From contig CM026400.1 of NCBI GenBank assembly GCA_014843695.1, positions 17,684,294-17,748,293 on the forward strand: DNA of 64,000 nt. Reading direction: 5' to 3'. The DNA comes from Archivesica marissinica (lineage: Eukaryota > Mollusca > Bivalvia > Venerida > Vesicomyidae). The notes below the pieces were generated by a model. It was not told the origin of the DNA. It was given only the letters and a program-made list of their open reading frames with translations, and made no database searches. Below, piece by piece: positions 32,161-45,008 of this stretch (the stretch's first letter is position 1; each line of letters starts with the position of its first letter). The position numbers were made by a program, and so were the translations under genes.

Positions 32161-33113
32161 TATTATTAATTATCAGTAATTTTATAGCTTGTGTACAATT
32201 GTTATCATTATACTGTATGTTATATAAGTTCAAAAGCTCACTCAGAACTTATGTTGTACTGTTTAGCAGTGTTTAGATCTATATCTTACAGAATAAAATT
32301 CATCTTATTATTTTCATGGGGGGGGCAAATTATCTAATCCGAGGGAGATAACTCGTACACAACTGTGGGTATTCTGAAGGCAAGTGTTAACCATCTTTAG
32401 TGATTTTTGATTCTATTAGATATAAATAAACTTTTTTTCCCCCTTCTATTTCTCAAACTTTACATAAGATAGATAGATAAATGGATCGACATTAGAGGAA
32501 GATAGATAGATAAATGGTTTGACATTAGAGGAAGATAGATAGATAAACATGGGAAAACACTCCATAAACCAGTTTTGTATATACATGGAATGCAATATTT
32601 ATATAAGTGTTTTGATATTAATAATATAAAATGTCATTATTTAATTAACTGCATTGTTTTGTATGTATGTACAGAAAATAAAAAATAAATGGTGTAACCT
32701 GAAAGGGGCCTCAACATTAAAAAATAAAAAGGAAGTGTCCTGATAATGTATTTATTTACACAGAGAATATATCACACACAGGGATTCAGCATGTTTGGGG
32801 GTACTAGTATATATATTTAAGTACAGGGATTCTACTCTGTGGGATGTCAGATTTCGCATCGATCAGTAAAATGGTCCTATCTGAAACAATTTTGTCCAAA
32901 TATAGCGCCTATCCCGAGTCTTTATATTGTTCTTCAAATAAAACACAACTTTGAGCTGCATGCATGTATACTTTGCAAACAATTGCCACAGACATTGGCC
33001 ATAGCAGGTCACATTTCCATAGACACGGGTTCTGTCAGCAACAAAAAAAATCTTCGACGGGAGAGATTTAACTGTGAATAACATTATCAATAAAATGTGT
33101 TTCCACTAACGTG
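32161..33113. other. interval without recognised gene, minor repeats
   Basis: AT-rich. At 32466-32550 there are about two and a half copies of a ~39-bp unit AGGAAGATAGATAGATAAAT followed by GG(A/T)TTGACATTAG. An 80-codon + strand frame (32839-33081) lacks any motif. Confidence 0.5.
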
Positions 33114-33373
33114 TAGGTTTATTTGGCAAAAATGTACGTCAAAAAGAGATTTCGGAGAATTTTTCAATTTATTCTTCATATAAAAACAAACGATCTTGTT
33201 ACATTCTAATAATCCAATCAGAACGCTCGTTTCAAGGAACATCTTGTTACATTCTAATAATCCAATCAGAACGCTTGTTTCAACGCGAATTGCGCCGCTT
33301 TAGAAATTTTCAAAACAAATTGAAAAATTCTACGAAATCTCTTTTTGACGTACATTTTTGCCGAATAAACCTA
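33114..33373. mobile_element. 260-bp MITE with 57-bp terminal inverted repeats
   Basis: Both ends read TAGGTTTATTTGGCAAAAAT (one mismatch) and GTACGTCAAAAAGAGATTTC inward, then GAGAATTTTTCAATTT. TA at both edges could be the target, suggesting Tc1/mariner-type mobilisation. The centre holds two copies of a roughly 50-bp unit (CTTGTTACATTCTAATAATC, CAATCAGAACGCT.GTTTCA). No coding sequence. Confidence 0.88.
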
Positions 33374-33510
33374 AATGTGGTCATTCGTGTGGAACGAAAC
33401 CGGAGTAACAGGAGAAAACCCACCTGTCTGATCTGGTGACCACCGTACCATCTCGCATACTTACCGGTCCGAATATCGAACCCTGGTTACATTAGTGAGA
33501 AGCGAGCGTA
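33374..33510 (-). mobile_element. SINE family 2 fragment
   Basis: The - strand holds CGCTCGCTTCTCACTAATGT, TCGATATTCGGACCGGTAAG and the body GGTGGGTTTTCTCCTGTTAC. Both the A-box head and the tail are missing. It directly abuts the MITE at 33114-33373. Confidence 0.85.
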
Positions 33511-33779
33511 GAAACTTGTTTCGCAATTGAGCTAAAATCAATTTGTAATCAATAATGTACAGCAATTTAACACACGTGCATTGATTCGGAGATTGACAGA
33601 GGTTGTGTAGGTTCGTATTGAGCGCTGCTTCTAGTCAAGTTAGGTAACCCCAGTTGCCGGGTCTTTCGCTAAGTTGCTGGACCATAAGATCGGTAGGATA
33701 TGGTTCTGACATTGTTAATGAGAAGACAAGCTAGACATCTGGGACTCCATAAGTGTGTAATATGTTTGTTTTTTGCATA

Positions 33780-34090
33780 ATTGAAATATGGATCAAAAAG
33801 CCGCAGTGAGCGAAAACCATTAATTAATACATGTTAATATATTATTGCCAGTTTCACGACTTGTAAAATACGTGTGTGAAAAGACACATCGATCAATGTC
33901 GATAACGGTGAGAAAACTTTTGTAAGTAGTTTCTGTGTGACGTGATGCTACCCTGGAACGTTGGCTAATTGTGTTCATGCCAAAAGGTGTTAATTAAAGT
34001 AGTAATTGATTTCGTGGGACCAGTGATGTGGCTCGAGAGTTCCACTCGTCCGTGTAAACAATCAATTTTATTCGAGATTTTTAGAATGAA
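33780..34090 (-). mobile_element. partial copy of the MITE at 44305-44783
   Basis: AGTAATTGATTTCGTGGGAC, CAGTGATGTGGCTCGAGAGT and TCCACTCGTCCGTGTA match the reverse complement of about 44440-44490. Weaker similarity extends leftward. Terminal repeats are not both visible. Confidence 0.65.
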
Positions 34091-34156
34091 AAGTAAAATG
34101 TTGTTTATTCAGTCACTTGAAATTGTTTGCAGTGTATGAACATTCAAAATCTATAA

Positions 34157-37100
34157 GAACAACAGTAAACACGAAGCTACAACATTTGGTTAGGGAACAA
34201 CAGTAAACACGAAGCTACAACATTTGGTTAGGGAACAACAGTAAACACGAAGCCACAACATTTGGTTAGGGGAACAACAGTAAACATGAAGCTACAACAT
34301 TTGGTTAGGGGAACAACAGTAAACATGAAGCTACAACATTTGGTTAGGGAACAACAGTAAACATGAAGCTACAACATTTGGTTAGGGAACAGTAAACACG
34401 AAGCTACAACATTTGGTTAGGGGAACAACAGTAAACACGAAGCCACAACATTTGGTTAGGGGAACAACAGTAAACATGAAGCTACAACATTTGGTTAGGG
34501 GAACAACAGTAAACACGAAGCTACAACATTTGGTTAGGGAACAACAGTAAACACGAAGCTACAACATTTGGTTAGGGGAACAACAGTAAACATGAAGCTA
34601 CAACATTTGGTTAGGGGAACAACAGTAAACATGAAGCTACAACATTTGGTTAGGGAACAACAGTAAACATGAAGCAACAACATTTGGTTAGGGAACAGTA
34701 AACATGAAGCTACAACATTTGGTTAGGGAACAGTAAACATGAAGCTACAACATTTGGTTAGGGGAACAACAGTAAACACGAAGCTACAACATTTGGTTAG
34801 GGGAACAACAGTAAACATGAAGCTACAACATTTTGTTAGGGGAACAACAGTAAACATGAAGCTACAACATTTGGTTAGGGGAACAACAGTAAACACGAAG
34901 CTACAACATTTGGTTAGGGAACAACAGTAAACATGAAGCCACAACATTTGGTTAGGGAACAGTAAACACGAAGCTACAACATTTGGTTAGGGGAACAACA
35001 GTAAACACGAAGCTACAACATTTGGTTAGGGAACAACAGTAAACACGAAGCTACAACATTTGGTTAGGGAACAACAGTAAACACGAAGCCACAACATTTG
35101 GTTAGGGGACAACAGTAAACATGAAGCCACAACATTTGGTTAGGGGAACAACAGTAAACATTTGGTTAGGGGAACAACAGTAAACACGAAGCCACAACAT
35201 TTGGTTAGGGGAACAACAGTAAACATGAAGCCACAACATTTGGTTAGGGGAACAACAGTAAACACGAAGCCACAACATTTGGTTAGGGGAACAACAGTAA
35301 ACATTTGGTTAGGGGAACAACAGTAAACACGAAGCCACAACATTTGGTTAGGGGAACAACAGTAAACACGAAGCTACAACATTTGGTTAGGGGAACAACA
35401 GTAAACATGAAGCTACAACATTTGGTTAGGGAAACAACAGTAAACACGAAGCTACAACATTTGGTTAGGTGAACAACAGTAAACACGAAGCCACAACATT
35501 TGGTTAGGGAACAACAGTAAACACGAAGCTACAACATTTGGTTAGGGGAACAACAGTAAACACGAAGCTACAACATTTGGTTAGGGGAACAACAGTAAAC
35601 ATGAAGCTACAACATTTGGTTAGGGGAACAACAGTAAACACGAAGCTACAACATTTGGTTAGGGGAACAACAGTAAACACGAAGCCACAACATTTGGTTA
35701 GGGGAACAACAGTAAACACGAAGCCACAACATTTGGTTAGGGGAACAACAGTAAACACGAAGCTACAACATTTGGTTAGGGGAACAACAGTAAACACGAA
35801 GCTACAACATTTGGTTAGGGGAACAACAGTAAACACGAAGCTACAACATTTGGTTAGGGGAACAACAGTAAACGAAGCTACAACATTTGGTTAGGGAACA
35901 ACAGTAAACACGAAGCTACAACATTTGGTTAGGGGAACAACAGTAAACACGAAGCTACAACATTTGGTTAGGGGAACAACAGTAAACACGAAGCTACAAC
36001 ATTTGGTTAGGGAACAACAGTAAACACGAAGCTACAACATTTGGTTAGGGAACAACAGTAAACATGAAGCCACAACATTTGGTTAGGGGAACAACAGTAA
36101 ACACGAAGCTACAACATTTGGTTAGGGGAACAACAGTAAACACGAAGCTACAACATTTGGTTAGGGGAACAACAGTAAACATGAAGCTGCAACATTTGGT
36201 TAGGGGAACAACAGTAAACATGAAGCTACAACATTTGGTTAGGGGAACAACAGTAAACATGAAGCTACAACATTTGGTTAGGGAACAACAGTAAACATGA
36301 AGCTACAACATTTGGTTAGGGAACAGTAAACACGAAGCTACAACATTTGGTTAGGGGAACAACAGTAAACACGAAGCCACAACATTTGGTTAGGGGAACA
36401 ACAGTAAACATGAAGCTACAACATTTGGTTAGGGGAACAACAGTAAACACGAAGCTACAACATTTGGTTAGGGAACAACAGTAAACACGAAGCTACAACA
36501 TTTGGTTAGGGGAACAACAGTAAACATGAAGCTACAACATTTGGTTAGGGGAACAACAGTAAACATGAAGCTACAACATTTGGTTAGGGAACAACAGTAA
36601 ACATGAAGCAACAACATTTGGTTAGGGAACAGTAAACATGAAGCTACAACATTTGGTTAGGGAACAGTAAACATGAAGCTACAACATTTGGTTAGGGGAA
36701 CAACAGTAAACACGAAGCTACAACATTTGGTTAGGGGAACAACAGTAAACATGAAGCTACAACATTTTGTTAGGGGAACAACAGTAAACATGAAGCTACA
36801 ACATTTGGTTAGGGGAACAACAGTAAACACGAAGCTACAACATTTGGTTAGGGAACAACAGTAAACATGAAGCCACAACATTTGGTTAGGGAACAGTAAA
36901 CACGAAGCTACAACATTTGGTTAGGGGAACAACAGTAAACACGAAGCTACAACATTTGGTTAGGGAACAACAGTAAACACGAAGCTACAACATTTGGTTA
37001 GGGAACAACAGTAAACACGAAGCCACAACATTTGGTTAGGGGAACAACAGTAAACATGAAGCCACAACATTTGGTTAGGGGAACAACAGTAAACATGAAG

Positions 37101-40100
37101 CCACAACATTTGGTTAGGGGAACAACAGTAAACATTTGGTTAGGGGAACAACAGTAAACACGAAGCCACAACATTTGGTTAGGGGAACAACAGTAAACAT
37201 GAAGCCACAACATTTGGTTAGGGGAACAACAGTAAACACGAAGCCACAACATTTGGTTAGGGGAACAACAGTAAACATTTGGTTAGGGGAACAACAGTAA
37301 ACACGAAGCCACAACATTTGGTTAGGGGAACAACAGTAAACACGAAGCTACAACATTTGGTTAGGGGAACAACAGTAAACATGAAGCTACAACATTTGGT
37401 TAGGGAAACAACAGTAAACACGAAGCTACAACATTTGGTTAGGTGAACAACAGTAAACACGAAGCCACAACATTTGGTTAGGGAACAACAGTAAACACGA
37501 AGCTACAACATTTGGTTAGGGGAACAACAGTAAACACGAAGCTACAACATTTGGTTAGGGGAACAACAGTAAACATGAAGCTACAACATTTGGTTAGGGG
37601 AACAACAGTAAACACGAAGCTACAACATTTGGTTAGGGGAACAACAGTAAACACGAAGCCACAACATTTGGTTAGGGAACAACAGTAAACACGAAGCTAC
37701 AACATTTGGTTAGGGGAACAACAGTAAACATGAAGCTACAACATTTGGTTAGGGAACAACAGTAAACATGAAGCTACAACATTTGGTTAGGGAACAACAG
37801 TAAACATGAAGCTACAACATTTGGTTAGGGAACAACAGTAAACATGAAGCTACAACATTTGGTTAGGGAACAACAGTAAACACGAAGCTACAACATTTGG
37901 TTAGGAACAACAGTAAACATGAAGCTACAACATTTGGTTAGGGAACAACAGTAAACACGAAGCTACAACATTTGGTTAGGGAACAACAGTAAACACGAAG
38001 CTACAACATTTGGTTAGGGAACAACAGTAAACACGAAGCTACAACATTTGGTTAGGGAACAACAGTAAACACGAAGCTACAACATTTGGTTAGGGAACAA
38101 CAGTAAACACGAAGCTACAACATTTGGTTAGGGAACAACAGTAAACACGAAGCTACAACATTTGGTTAGGGGAACAACAGTAAACACGAAGCTACAACAT
38201 TTGGTTAGGGGAACAACAGTAAACACGAAGCTACAACATTTGGTTAGGGGAACAACAGTAAACACGAAGCCACAACATTTGGTTAGGGAACAACAGTAAA
38301 CAGAAGCTACAACATTTGGTTAGGGAACAACAGTAAACACGAAGCTACAACATTTGGTTAGGGAACAACAGTAAACACGAAGCCACAACATTTGGTTAGG
38401 GGAACAACAGTAAACACGAAGCTACAACATTTGGTTAGGGAACAACAGTAAACACGAAGCTACAACATTTGGTTAGGGGAACAACAGTAAACACGAAGCC
38501 ACAACATTTGGTTAGGGGAACAACAGTAAACATGAAGCTACACCATTTGGTTAGGGGACAACAGTAAACACGAAGCCACAACATTTGGTTAGGGGAACAA
38601 CAGTAAACACGAAGCTACACCATTTGGTTAGGGGACAACAGTAAACACGAAGCCACACCATTTGGTTAGGGGACAACAGTAAACACGAAGCTACAACATT
38701 TGGTTAGGGAACAACAGTAAACATTTGGTTAGGGGAACAACAGTAAACACGAAGCCACAACATTTGGTTAGGGAACAACAGTAAACATTTGGTTAGGGGA
38801 ACAACAGTAAACATGAAGCTACAACATTTGGTTAGGGAACAACAGTAAACATGAAGCTACAACATTTGGTTAGGGGAACAACAGTAAACATGAAGCTACA
38901 ACATTTGGTTAGGGGAACAACAGTAAACATGAAGCTACAACATTTGGTTAGGGAACAACAGTAAACATTTGGTTAGGGAACAACAGTAAACATTTGGTTA
39001 GGGGAACAACAGTAAACATTTGGTTAGGGGAACAACAGTAAACACGAAGCTACAACATTTGGTTAGGGAACAACAGTAAGCACGAAGCTACAACATTTGG
39101 TTAGGGGAACAACAGTAAACACGAAGCCACAACATTTGGTTAGGGAAACAACAGTAAACACGAAGCTACAACATTTGGTTAGGGGAACAACAGTAAACAT
39201 GAAGCTACAACATTTGGTTAGGGAACAACAGTAAACATGAAGCCACAACATTTGGTTAGGGAACAACAGTAAACATGAAGCTACAACATTTGGTTAGGGA
39301 ACAACAGTAACAGAAGCCACAACATTTGGTTAGGGAACAGTAAACACGAAGCTACAACATTTGGTTAGGGGAACAACAGTAAACATGAAGCTACAACATT
39401 TGGTTAGGGAACAACAGTAAACATGAAGCCACAACATTTGGTTAGGGGAACAACAGTAAACATGAAGCTACAACATTTGGTTAGGGAACAACAGTAAACA
39501 TGAAGCCACAACATTTGGTTAGGGGAACAGTAAACACGAAGCTACAACATTTGGTTAGGGAACAACAGTAAACACGAAGCTACAACATTTGGTTAGGGAA
39601 CAACAGTAAACATGAAGCCACAACATTTGGTTAGGGGAACAACAGTAAACACGAAGCTACAACATTTGGTTAGGGGAACAACAGTAAACACGAAGCTACA
39701 ACATTTGGTTAGGGGAACAACAGTAAACATGAAGCTACAACATTTGGTTAGGGGAACAACAGTAAACATGAAGCTACAACATTTGGTTAGGTGAACAACA
39801 GTAAACACGAAGCTACAACATTTGGTTAGGGGAACAACAGTAAACATGAAGCTACAACATTTGGTTAGGGAACAACAGTAAACACGAAGCTACAACATTT
39901 GGTTAGGGAACAGTAAACATGAAGCTACAACATTTGGTTAGGGGAACAACAGTAAACACGAAGCTACAACATTTGGTTAGGGAAACAACAGTAAACACGA
40001 AGCCACAACATTTGGTTAGGGGAACAACAGTAAACATGAAGCTACAACATTTGGTTAGGGAACAACAGTAAACACGAAACTACAACATTTGGTTAGGGGA

Positions 40101-42349
40101 ACAACAGTAAACATGAAGCTACAACATTTGGTTAGGGGAACAACAGTAAACATGAAGCTACAACATTTGGTTAGGGAACAACAGTAAACATGAAGCTACA
40201 ACATTTGGTTAGGGGAACAACAGTAAACACGAAGCTACAACATTTGGTTAGGGAACAACAGTAAACATGAAGCTACAACATTTGGTTAGGGAACAGTAAA
40301 CACGAAGCTACAACATTTGGTTAGGGGAACAACAGTAAACACGAAGCTACAACATTTGGTTAGGGGAACAACAGTAAACATGAAGCCACAACATTTGGTT
40401 AGGGAACAACAGTAAACATGAAGCTACAACATTTGGTTAGGGGAACAACAGTAAACATGAAGCTACAACATTTGGTTAGGGGAACAACAGTAAACATGAA
40501 GCTACAACATTTGGTTAGGGGAACAACAGTAAACACGAAGCTACAACATTTGGTTAGGGAACAACAGTAAACACGAAGCTACAACATTTGGTTAGGGGAA
40601 CAACAGTAAACACGAAGCTACAACATTTGGTTAGGGGAACAACAGTAAACACGAAGCTACAACATTTGGTTAGGGGAACAACAGTAAACACGAAGCTACA
40701 ACATTTGGTTAGGGAACAACAGTAAACACGAAGCTACAACATTTGGTTAGGGGAACAACAGTAAACACGAAGCTACAACATTTGGTTAGGGGAACAACAG
40801 TAAACACGAAGCTACAACATTTGGTTAGGGGAACAACAGTAACACGAAGCTACAACATTTGGTTAGGGAACAACAGTAAACACGAAGCTACAACATTTGG
40901 TTAGGGGAACAACAGTAAACACGAAGCTACAACATTTGGTTAGGGGAACAACAGTAAACACGAAGCTACAACATTTGGTTAGGGGAACAACAGTAAACAC
41001 GAAGCCACAACATTTGGTTAGGAACAGTAAACGAAGCTACAACATTTGGTTAGGGGAACAACAGTAAACACGAAGCCACAACATTTGGTTAGGGGAACAA
41101 CAGTAAACACGAAGCTACAACATTTGGTTAGGGGAACAACAGTAAACACGAAGCTACAACATTTGGTTAGGGGAACAACAGTAAACACGAAGCTACAACA
41201 TTTGGTTAGGGAACAACAGTAAACACGAAGCCACAACATTTGGTTAGGGGAACAACAGTACACAACACAACAAACAACAAAAACAACACACAAAACAACA
41301 GTAAACACGAAGCTACAACATTTGGTTAGGGAACAACAGTAAACACAACACAACATTTGGTTAGGGGAACAACAGTAAACACGAAGCACAACATTGGTTA
41401 GGGAACAACAGTAACACAACACAACATTTGGTTAGGGAACAACAGTAAACACGAAGCTACAACATTTGGTTAGAACAACAAAACAACACAACAAGGGAAC
41501 AACAGTAAACACGAAGCCACAACATTGGTTAGACAACAAACATGAAGCTACAACATTTGGTTAGGGAACAACAGTAAACACGAAGCTACAACATTTGGTT
41601 AGGGGAACAACAGTAAACACAAGCTACAACATTTGGTTAGGGAACAACAGTAAACACGAAGCCACAACATTTGGTTAGGGGAACAACAGTAAACATGAAG
41701 CTACAACATTTGGTTAGGGAAACAACAGTAAACACGAAGCTACAACATTTGGTTAGGGAACAACAGTAAACACGAAGCTACAACATTTGGTTAGGGGACA
41801 GTAAACACGAAGCTACAACATTTGGTTAGGGGAACAACAGTAAACAAGGAACAACAAAACATTTGGTTAGGGGAACAACAGTAAACACGAAGCCACAACA
41901 TTTGGTTAGGGGAACAACAGTAAACATGAAGCTACAACATTTGGTTAGGGAAACAACAGTAAACACGAAGCCACAACATTTGGTTAGGGGAACAACAGTA
42001 AACACGAAGCTACAACATTTGGTTAGGGGAACAACAGTAAACACGAAGCCACAACATTTGGTTAGGGAACAACAGTAAACACGAAGCTACAACATTTGGT
42101 TAGGGGAACAACAGTAAACACGAAGCTACAACATTTGGTTAGGGGAACAACAGTAAACACGAAGCCACAACATTTGGTTAGGGGAACAACAGTAAACACG
42201 AAGCTACAACATTTGGTTAGGGGAACAACAGTAAACATGAAGCAACAACATTTGGTTAGGGGAACAACAGTAAACACGAAGCTACAACATTTGGTTAGGG
42301 GAACAACAGTAAACACGAAGCTACAACATTTGGTTAGGGAACAACAGTA
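34157..42349. repeat. satellite array, 39-bp unit, about 210 copies
   Basis: Unit AACAACAGTAAACACGAAGC then TACAACATTTGGTTAGGGG, with variants CACGAAG/CATGAAG, GCTAC/GCCAC and a 38-bp form lacking one G. Each unit contains GGTTAGGG. Because 39 is 13 codons, in-phase 13-residue repeats appear on both strands (TKLQHLVRGTTVN; FTVVPLTKCCSFV), but 38-bp units break them often, so no protein is inferred. About 1.2 kb from 34387 is repeated at 36321, and 36064-36246 at 39612-39794. From about 41260 the sequence becomes irregular (ACACAACACAACAAACAACA) near the gap. Confidence 0.98.
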
Positions 42350-43349
42350 NNNNNNNNNNNNNNNNNNNNNNNNNNNNNNNNNNNNNNNNNNNNNNNNNNN
42401 NNNNNNNNNNNNNNNNNNNNNNNNNNNNNNNNNNNNNNNNNNNNNNNNNNNNNNNNNNNNNNNNNNNNNNNNNNNNNNNNNNNNNNNNNNNNNNNNNNNN
42501 NNNNNNNNNNNNNNNNNNNNNNNNNNNNNNNNNNNNNNNNNNNNNNNNNNNNNNNNNNNNNNNNNNNNNNNNNNNNNNNNNNNNNNNNNNNNNNNNNNNN
42601 NNNNNNNNNNNNNNNNNNNNNNNNNNNNNNNNNNNNNNNNNNNNNNNNNNNNNNNNNNNNNNNNNNNNNNNNNNNNNNNNNNNNNNNNNNNNNNNNNNNN
42701 NNNNNNNNNNNNNNNNNNNNNNNNNNNNNNNNNNNNNNNNNNNNNNNNNNNNNNNNNNNNNNNNNNNNNNNNNNNNNNNNNNNNNNNNNNNNNNNNNNNN
42801 NNNNNNNNNNNNNNNNNNNNNNNNNNNNNNNNNNNNNNNNNNNNNNNNNNNNNNNNNNNNNNNNNNNNNNNNNNNNNNNNNNNNNNNNNNNNNNNNNNNN
42901 NNNNNNNNNNNNNNNNNNNNNNNNNNNNNNNNNNNNNNNNNNNNNNNNNNNNNNNNNNNNNNNNNNNNNNNNNNNNNNNNNNNNNNNNNNNNNNNNNNNN
43001 NNNNNNNNNNNNNNNNNNNNNNNNNNNNNNNNNNNNNNNNNNNNNNNNNNNNNNNNNNNNNNNNNNNNNNNNNNNNNNNNNNNNNNNNNNNNNNNNNNNN
43101 NNNNNNNNNNNNNNNNNNNNNNNNNNNNNNNNNNNNNNNNNNNNNNNNNNNNNNNNNNNNNNNNNNNNNNNNNNNNNNNNNNNNNNNNNNNNNNNNNNNN
43201 NNNNNNNNNNNNNNNNNNNNNNNNNNNNNNNNNNNNNNNNNNNNNNNNNNNNNNNNNNNNNNNNNNNNNNNNNNNNNNNNNNNNNNNNNNNNNNNNNNNN
43301 NNNNNNNNNNNNNNNNNNNNNNNNNNNNNNNNNNNNNNNNNNNNNNNNN
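42350..43349. other. assembly gap (1000 N)
   Basis: Exactly 1000 N. The left flank is the 39-bp satellite, the right flank a 42-bp minisatellite in or before the PTPA locus. Missing 5' PTPA exons could lie here. Confidence 1.
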
Positions 43350-43365
43350 TTTCAGAGATTTGAAT

Positions 43366-44290
43366 TGTAAAATCCTGGTTTGATAAACTACTAGATGTAA
43401 GAACATTGTCTTCAGATCCTCATTTGATATATTACACGATGTTGGAACATTGTCAATTCATTGTTTGATAAATTTCAAGAGGTTGGAACATTGTCAATTC
43501 CTTGTTTGATAAATTACATGAGGTTGGAACATTGTCAATTCATTGTTTGATAAATTTCAAGAGGTTGGAACATTGTCAATTCATTGTTTGATAAATTACA
43601 TGAGGTTGGAACATTGTCAATTCCTTGTTTGATATATTACACTATGTTGGAACATTGTCAATTCATTGTTTGATAAATTTCATGAGGTTGGAACATTGTC
43701 AATTCCTGGTTTGATAAATTACAAGAGGTTGGAACATTGTCAATTCCTTGTTTGATAAATTTCAAGGGTTGGAACACCACCAGATCTTAGTTTAAAGTTT
43801 AAACAATATTGTATTTCATTGTGTGTACATACATTGTCAGTTATAATATACAGTGTGTCAAGAGTATGGAGAAGAAAGTATAAATACTTCTGTAGATCTC
43901 CTGTGTCGTTAGATATTGGTTTCTGTAGATCTCCTGTGTCGTTAGATATTGGTTTCTGTAGATTTCCTGTGTCGTCAGATATTGGTTTCTGTAGATCTCC
44001 TGTGTCGTCAGATGTTTGTTTCTGTAGATCTCCTGTGTCGTCAGATGTTAGTTTCTGTAGATCTCCTGTGTCGTCAGATGTTAGTTTCTGTAGATCTCCT
44101 GTGTCGTCAGATGTTAGTTTCTGTAGATCTCCTGTGTCGTCAGATGTTGGTTTCTGTAGATCTCCTGTGTCGTCAGATGTTGGTTTGATTAACTACTAGA
44201 GGTTAGAACGTTTTCAAATCCTGGTTTGATAACTTCGAAAATGTCACAACATTTTCACATCCTGGTTTGATAAATTGCAAAATACTTGCA
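43366..44290 (+). repeat. minisatellite, ~41-bp unit, with a nested 33-bp array
   Basis: Units of GAGGTTGGAACATTGTCAAT then TCCTTGTTTGATAAATTACAT occupy 43366-43790. Diverged units of the same type (GGTTAGAACGTTTTCAAATC, CTGGTTTGATAAC) reappear at 44188-44290 on the other side of the 33-bp array, which therefore seems to lie inside this older array. Confidence 0.85.
43888..44187 (+). repeat. minisatellite, 33-bp unit, nine copies
   Basis: Unit TTCTGTAGATCTCCTGTGTC then GTCAGATGTTAG. The length of 11 codons keeps frames open (FCRSPVSSDV and VDLLCRQMLVS), but codon bias and flanks do not support a gene. BglII sites (AGATCT) recur with the unit. Confidence 0.95.
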
Positions 44291-44304
44291 ATATTAAACA
44301 AATA

Positions 44305-44783
44305 TACAGTGGAACTTCGTTGCCTCGAAATCGGTTAACTAGAACACCCCTATTTGCTCGAACACGTCTGGTCCCGGCAATAATCTCTATATAATGCATA
44401 TTATTCTACCTTCTATGATTCGTACACGGTTGACTGGAACTCTCGAACCAGATCACCGGTCCCACGAAATCAATTACTAATTCAACACGTTTGTGAAATT
44501 GGCAATTACTATTCTATTGTTAATTATTTTCGCTCATGGCGACATTTTTATCCATATTTTAAATTGGTATTAAACGTAATTATGTACAGAACATACATAT
44601 TACACATTTATTGAGTTACTCCGAACTCCGGATATATTTGATGTCGTGCATAAACCAGTATGCAACAGTAAGCTTCTAATACATGTAATTTCTAAATATA
44701 ATGGGTCACTCCAGGCTGACTATCCTTGATTCGAATCACCCATGACTCGAACTATTATTCACTAACCCGTTGAGTTTGACTGT
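44305..44783. mobile_element. pogo/Tigger-like MITE upstream of PTPA exon A
   Basis: The left end is TACAGTGGAACTTCGTTGCC followed by TCGAAATCGG. The right end inverted is TACAGTCAAACTCAACGGGT, with TCGAGTCATGG further in. CAGT ends in TA dinucleotides and repeated TCGAA subterminal motifs fit pogo/Tigger. It is about 479 bp with no transposase. It ends about 110 bp before exon A. Confidence 0.72.
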
Positions 44784-44890
44784 ATATCATTTTTCAAACC
44801 TCTGAGACCAGGATCTCGTACATAGCTGACAATAGATTACAATCAATTTGCTATGATATTACTCTGGACAGCCCTTACTCGTACTTACAG

Positions 44891-45008
44891 AATGGTAAGC
44901 AGTTAGTGGAGAATATGTTGGAAGACAAATACAAGAAAGCAAGTGAAGAGATCTCGGTATATCTAGTGGAAGGAGTTGGGAACCAGACACGCATAGATTA
45001 TGGCACAG
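44891..45008 (+). CDS. PTPA: PTPA exon A (first visible exon)
   Basis: Acceptor CTCGTACTTACAG, donor G|GTAAGC. It encodes NGKQLVENMLEDKYKKASEE, then ISVYLVEGVGNQTRIDYGTG with the final Gly split. This matches the helix before, and including, the conserved VGN.TRIDYGTGHE segment. The upstream frame stays open but does not resemble PTPA, so the acceptor choice rests on the splice signal. Confidence 0.88.

Noticed and set aside
34723..42316. 13-residue repeat proteins (TKLQHLVRGTTVN or FTVVPLTKCCSFV)
   Set aside because: Open on both strands, broken wherever a 38-bp unit occurs, and no flanking unique coding sequence.
34157..42349. True telomere
   Set aside because: TTAGGG occurs once per 39-bp unit, not in tandem, and unique genic DNA lies on both sides.
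42096..43406. Frames of 361-424 codons crossing the second gap
   Set aside because: They consist mostly of N between repeats.
43819..44199. 126-codon frame with FCRSPVSSDV repeats
   Set aside because: A 33-bp minisatellite whose unit is a multiple of three; start and end lie in array or unrelated AT-rich sequence.
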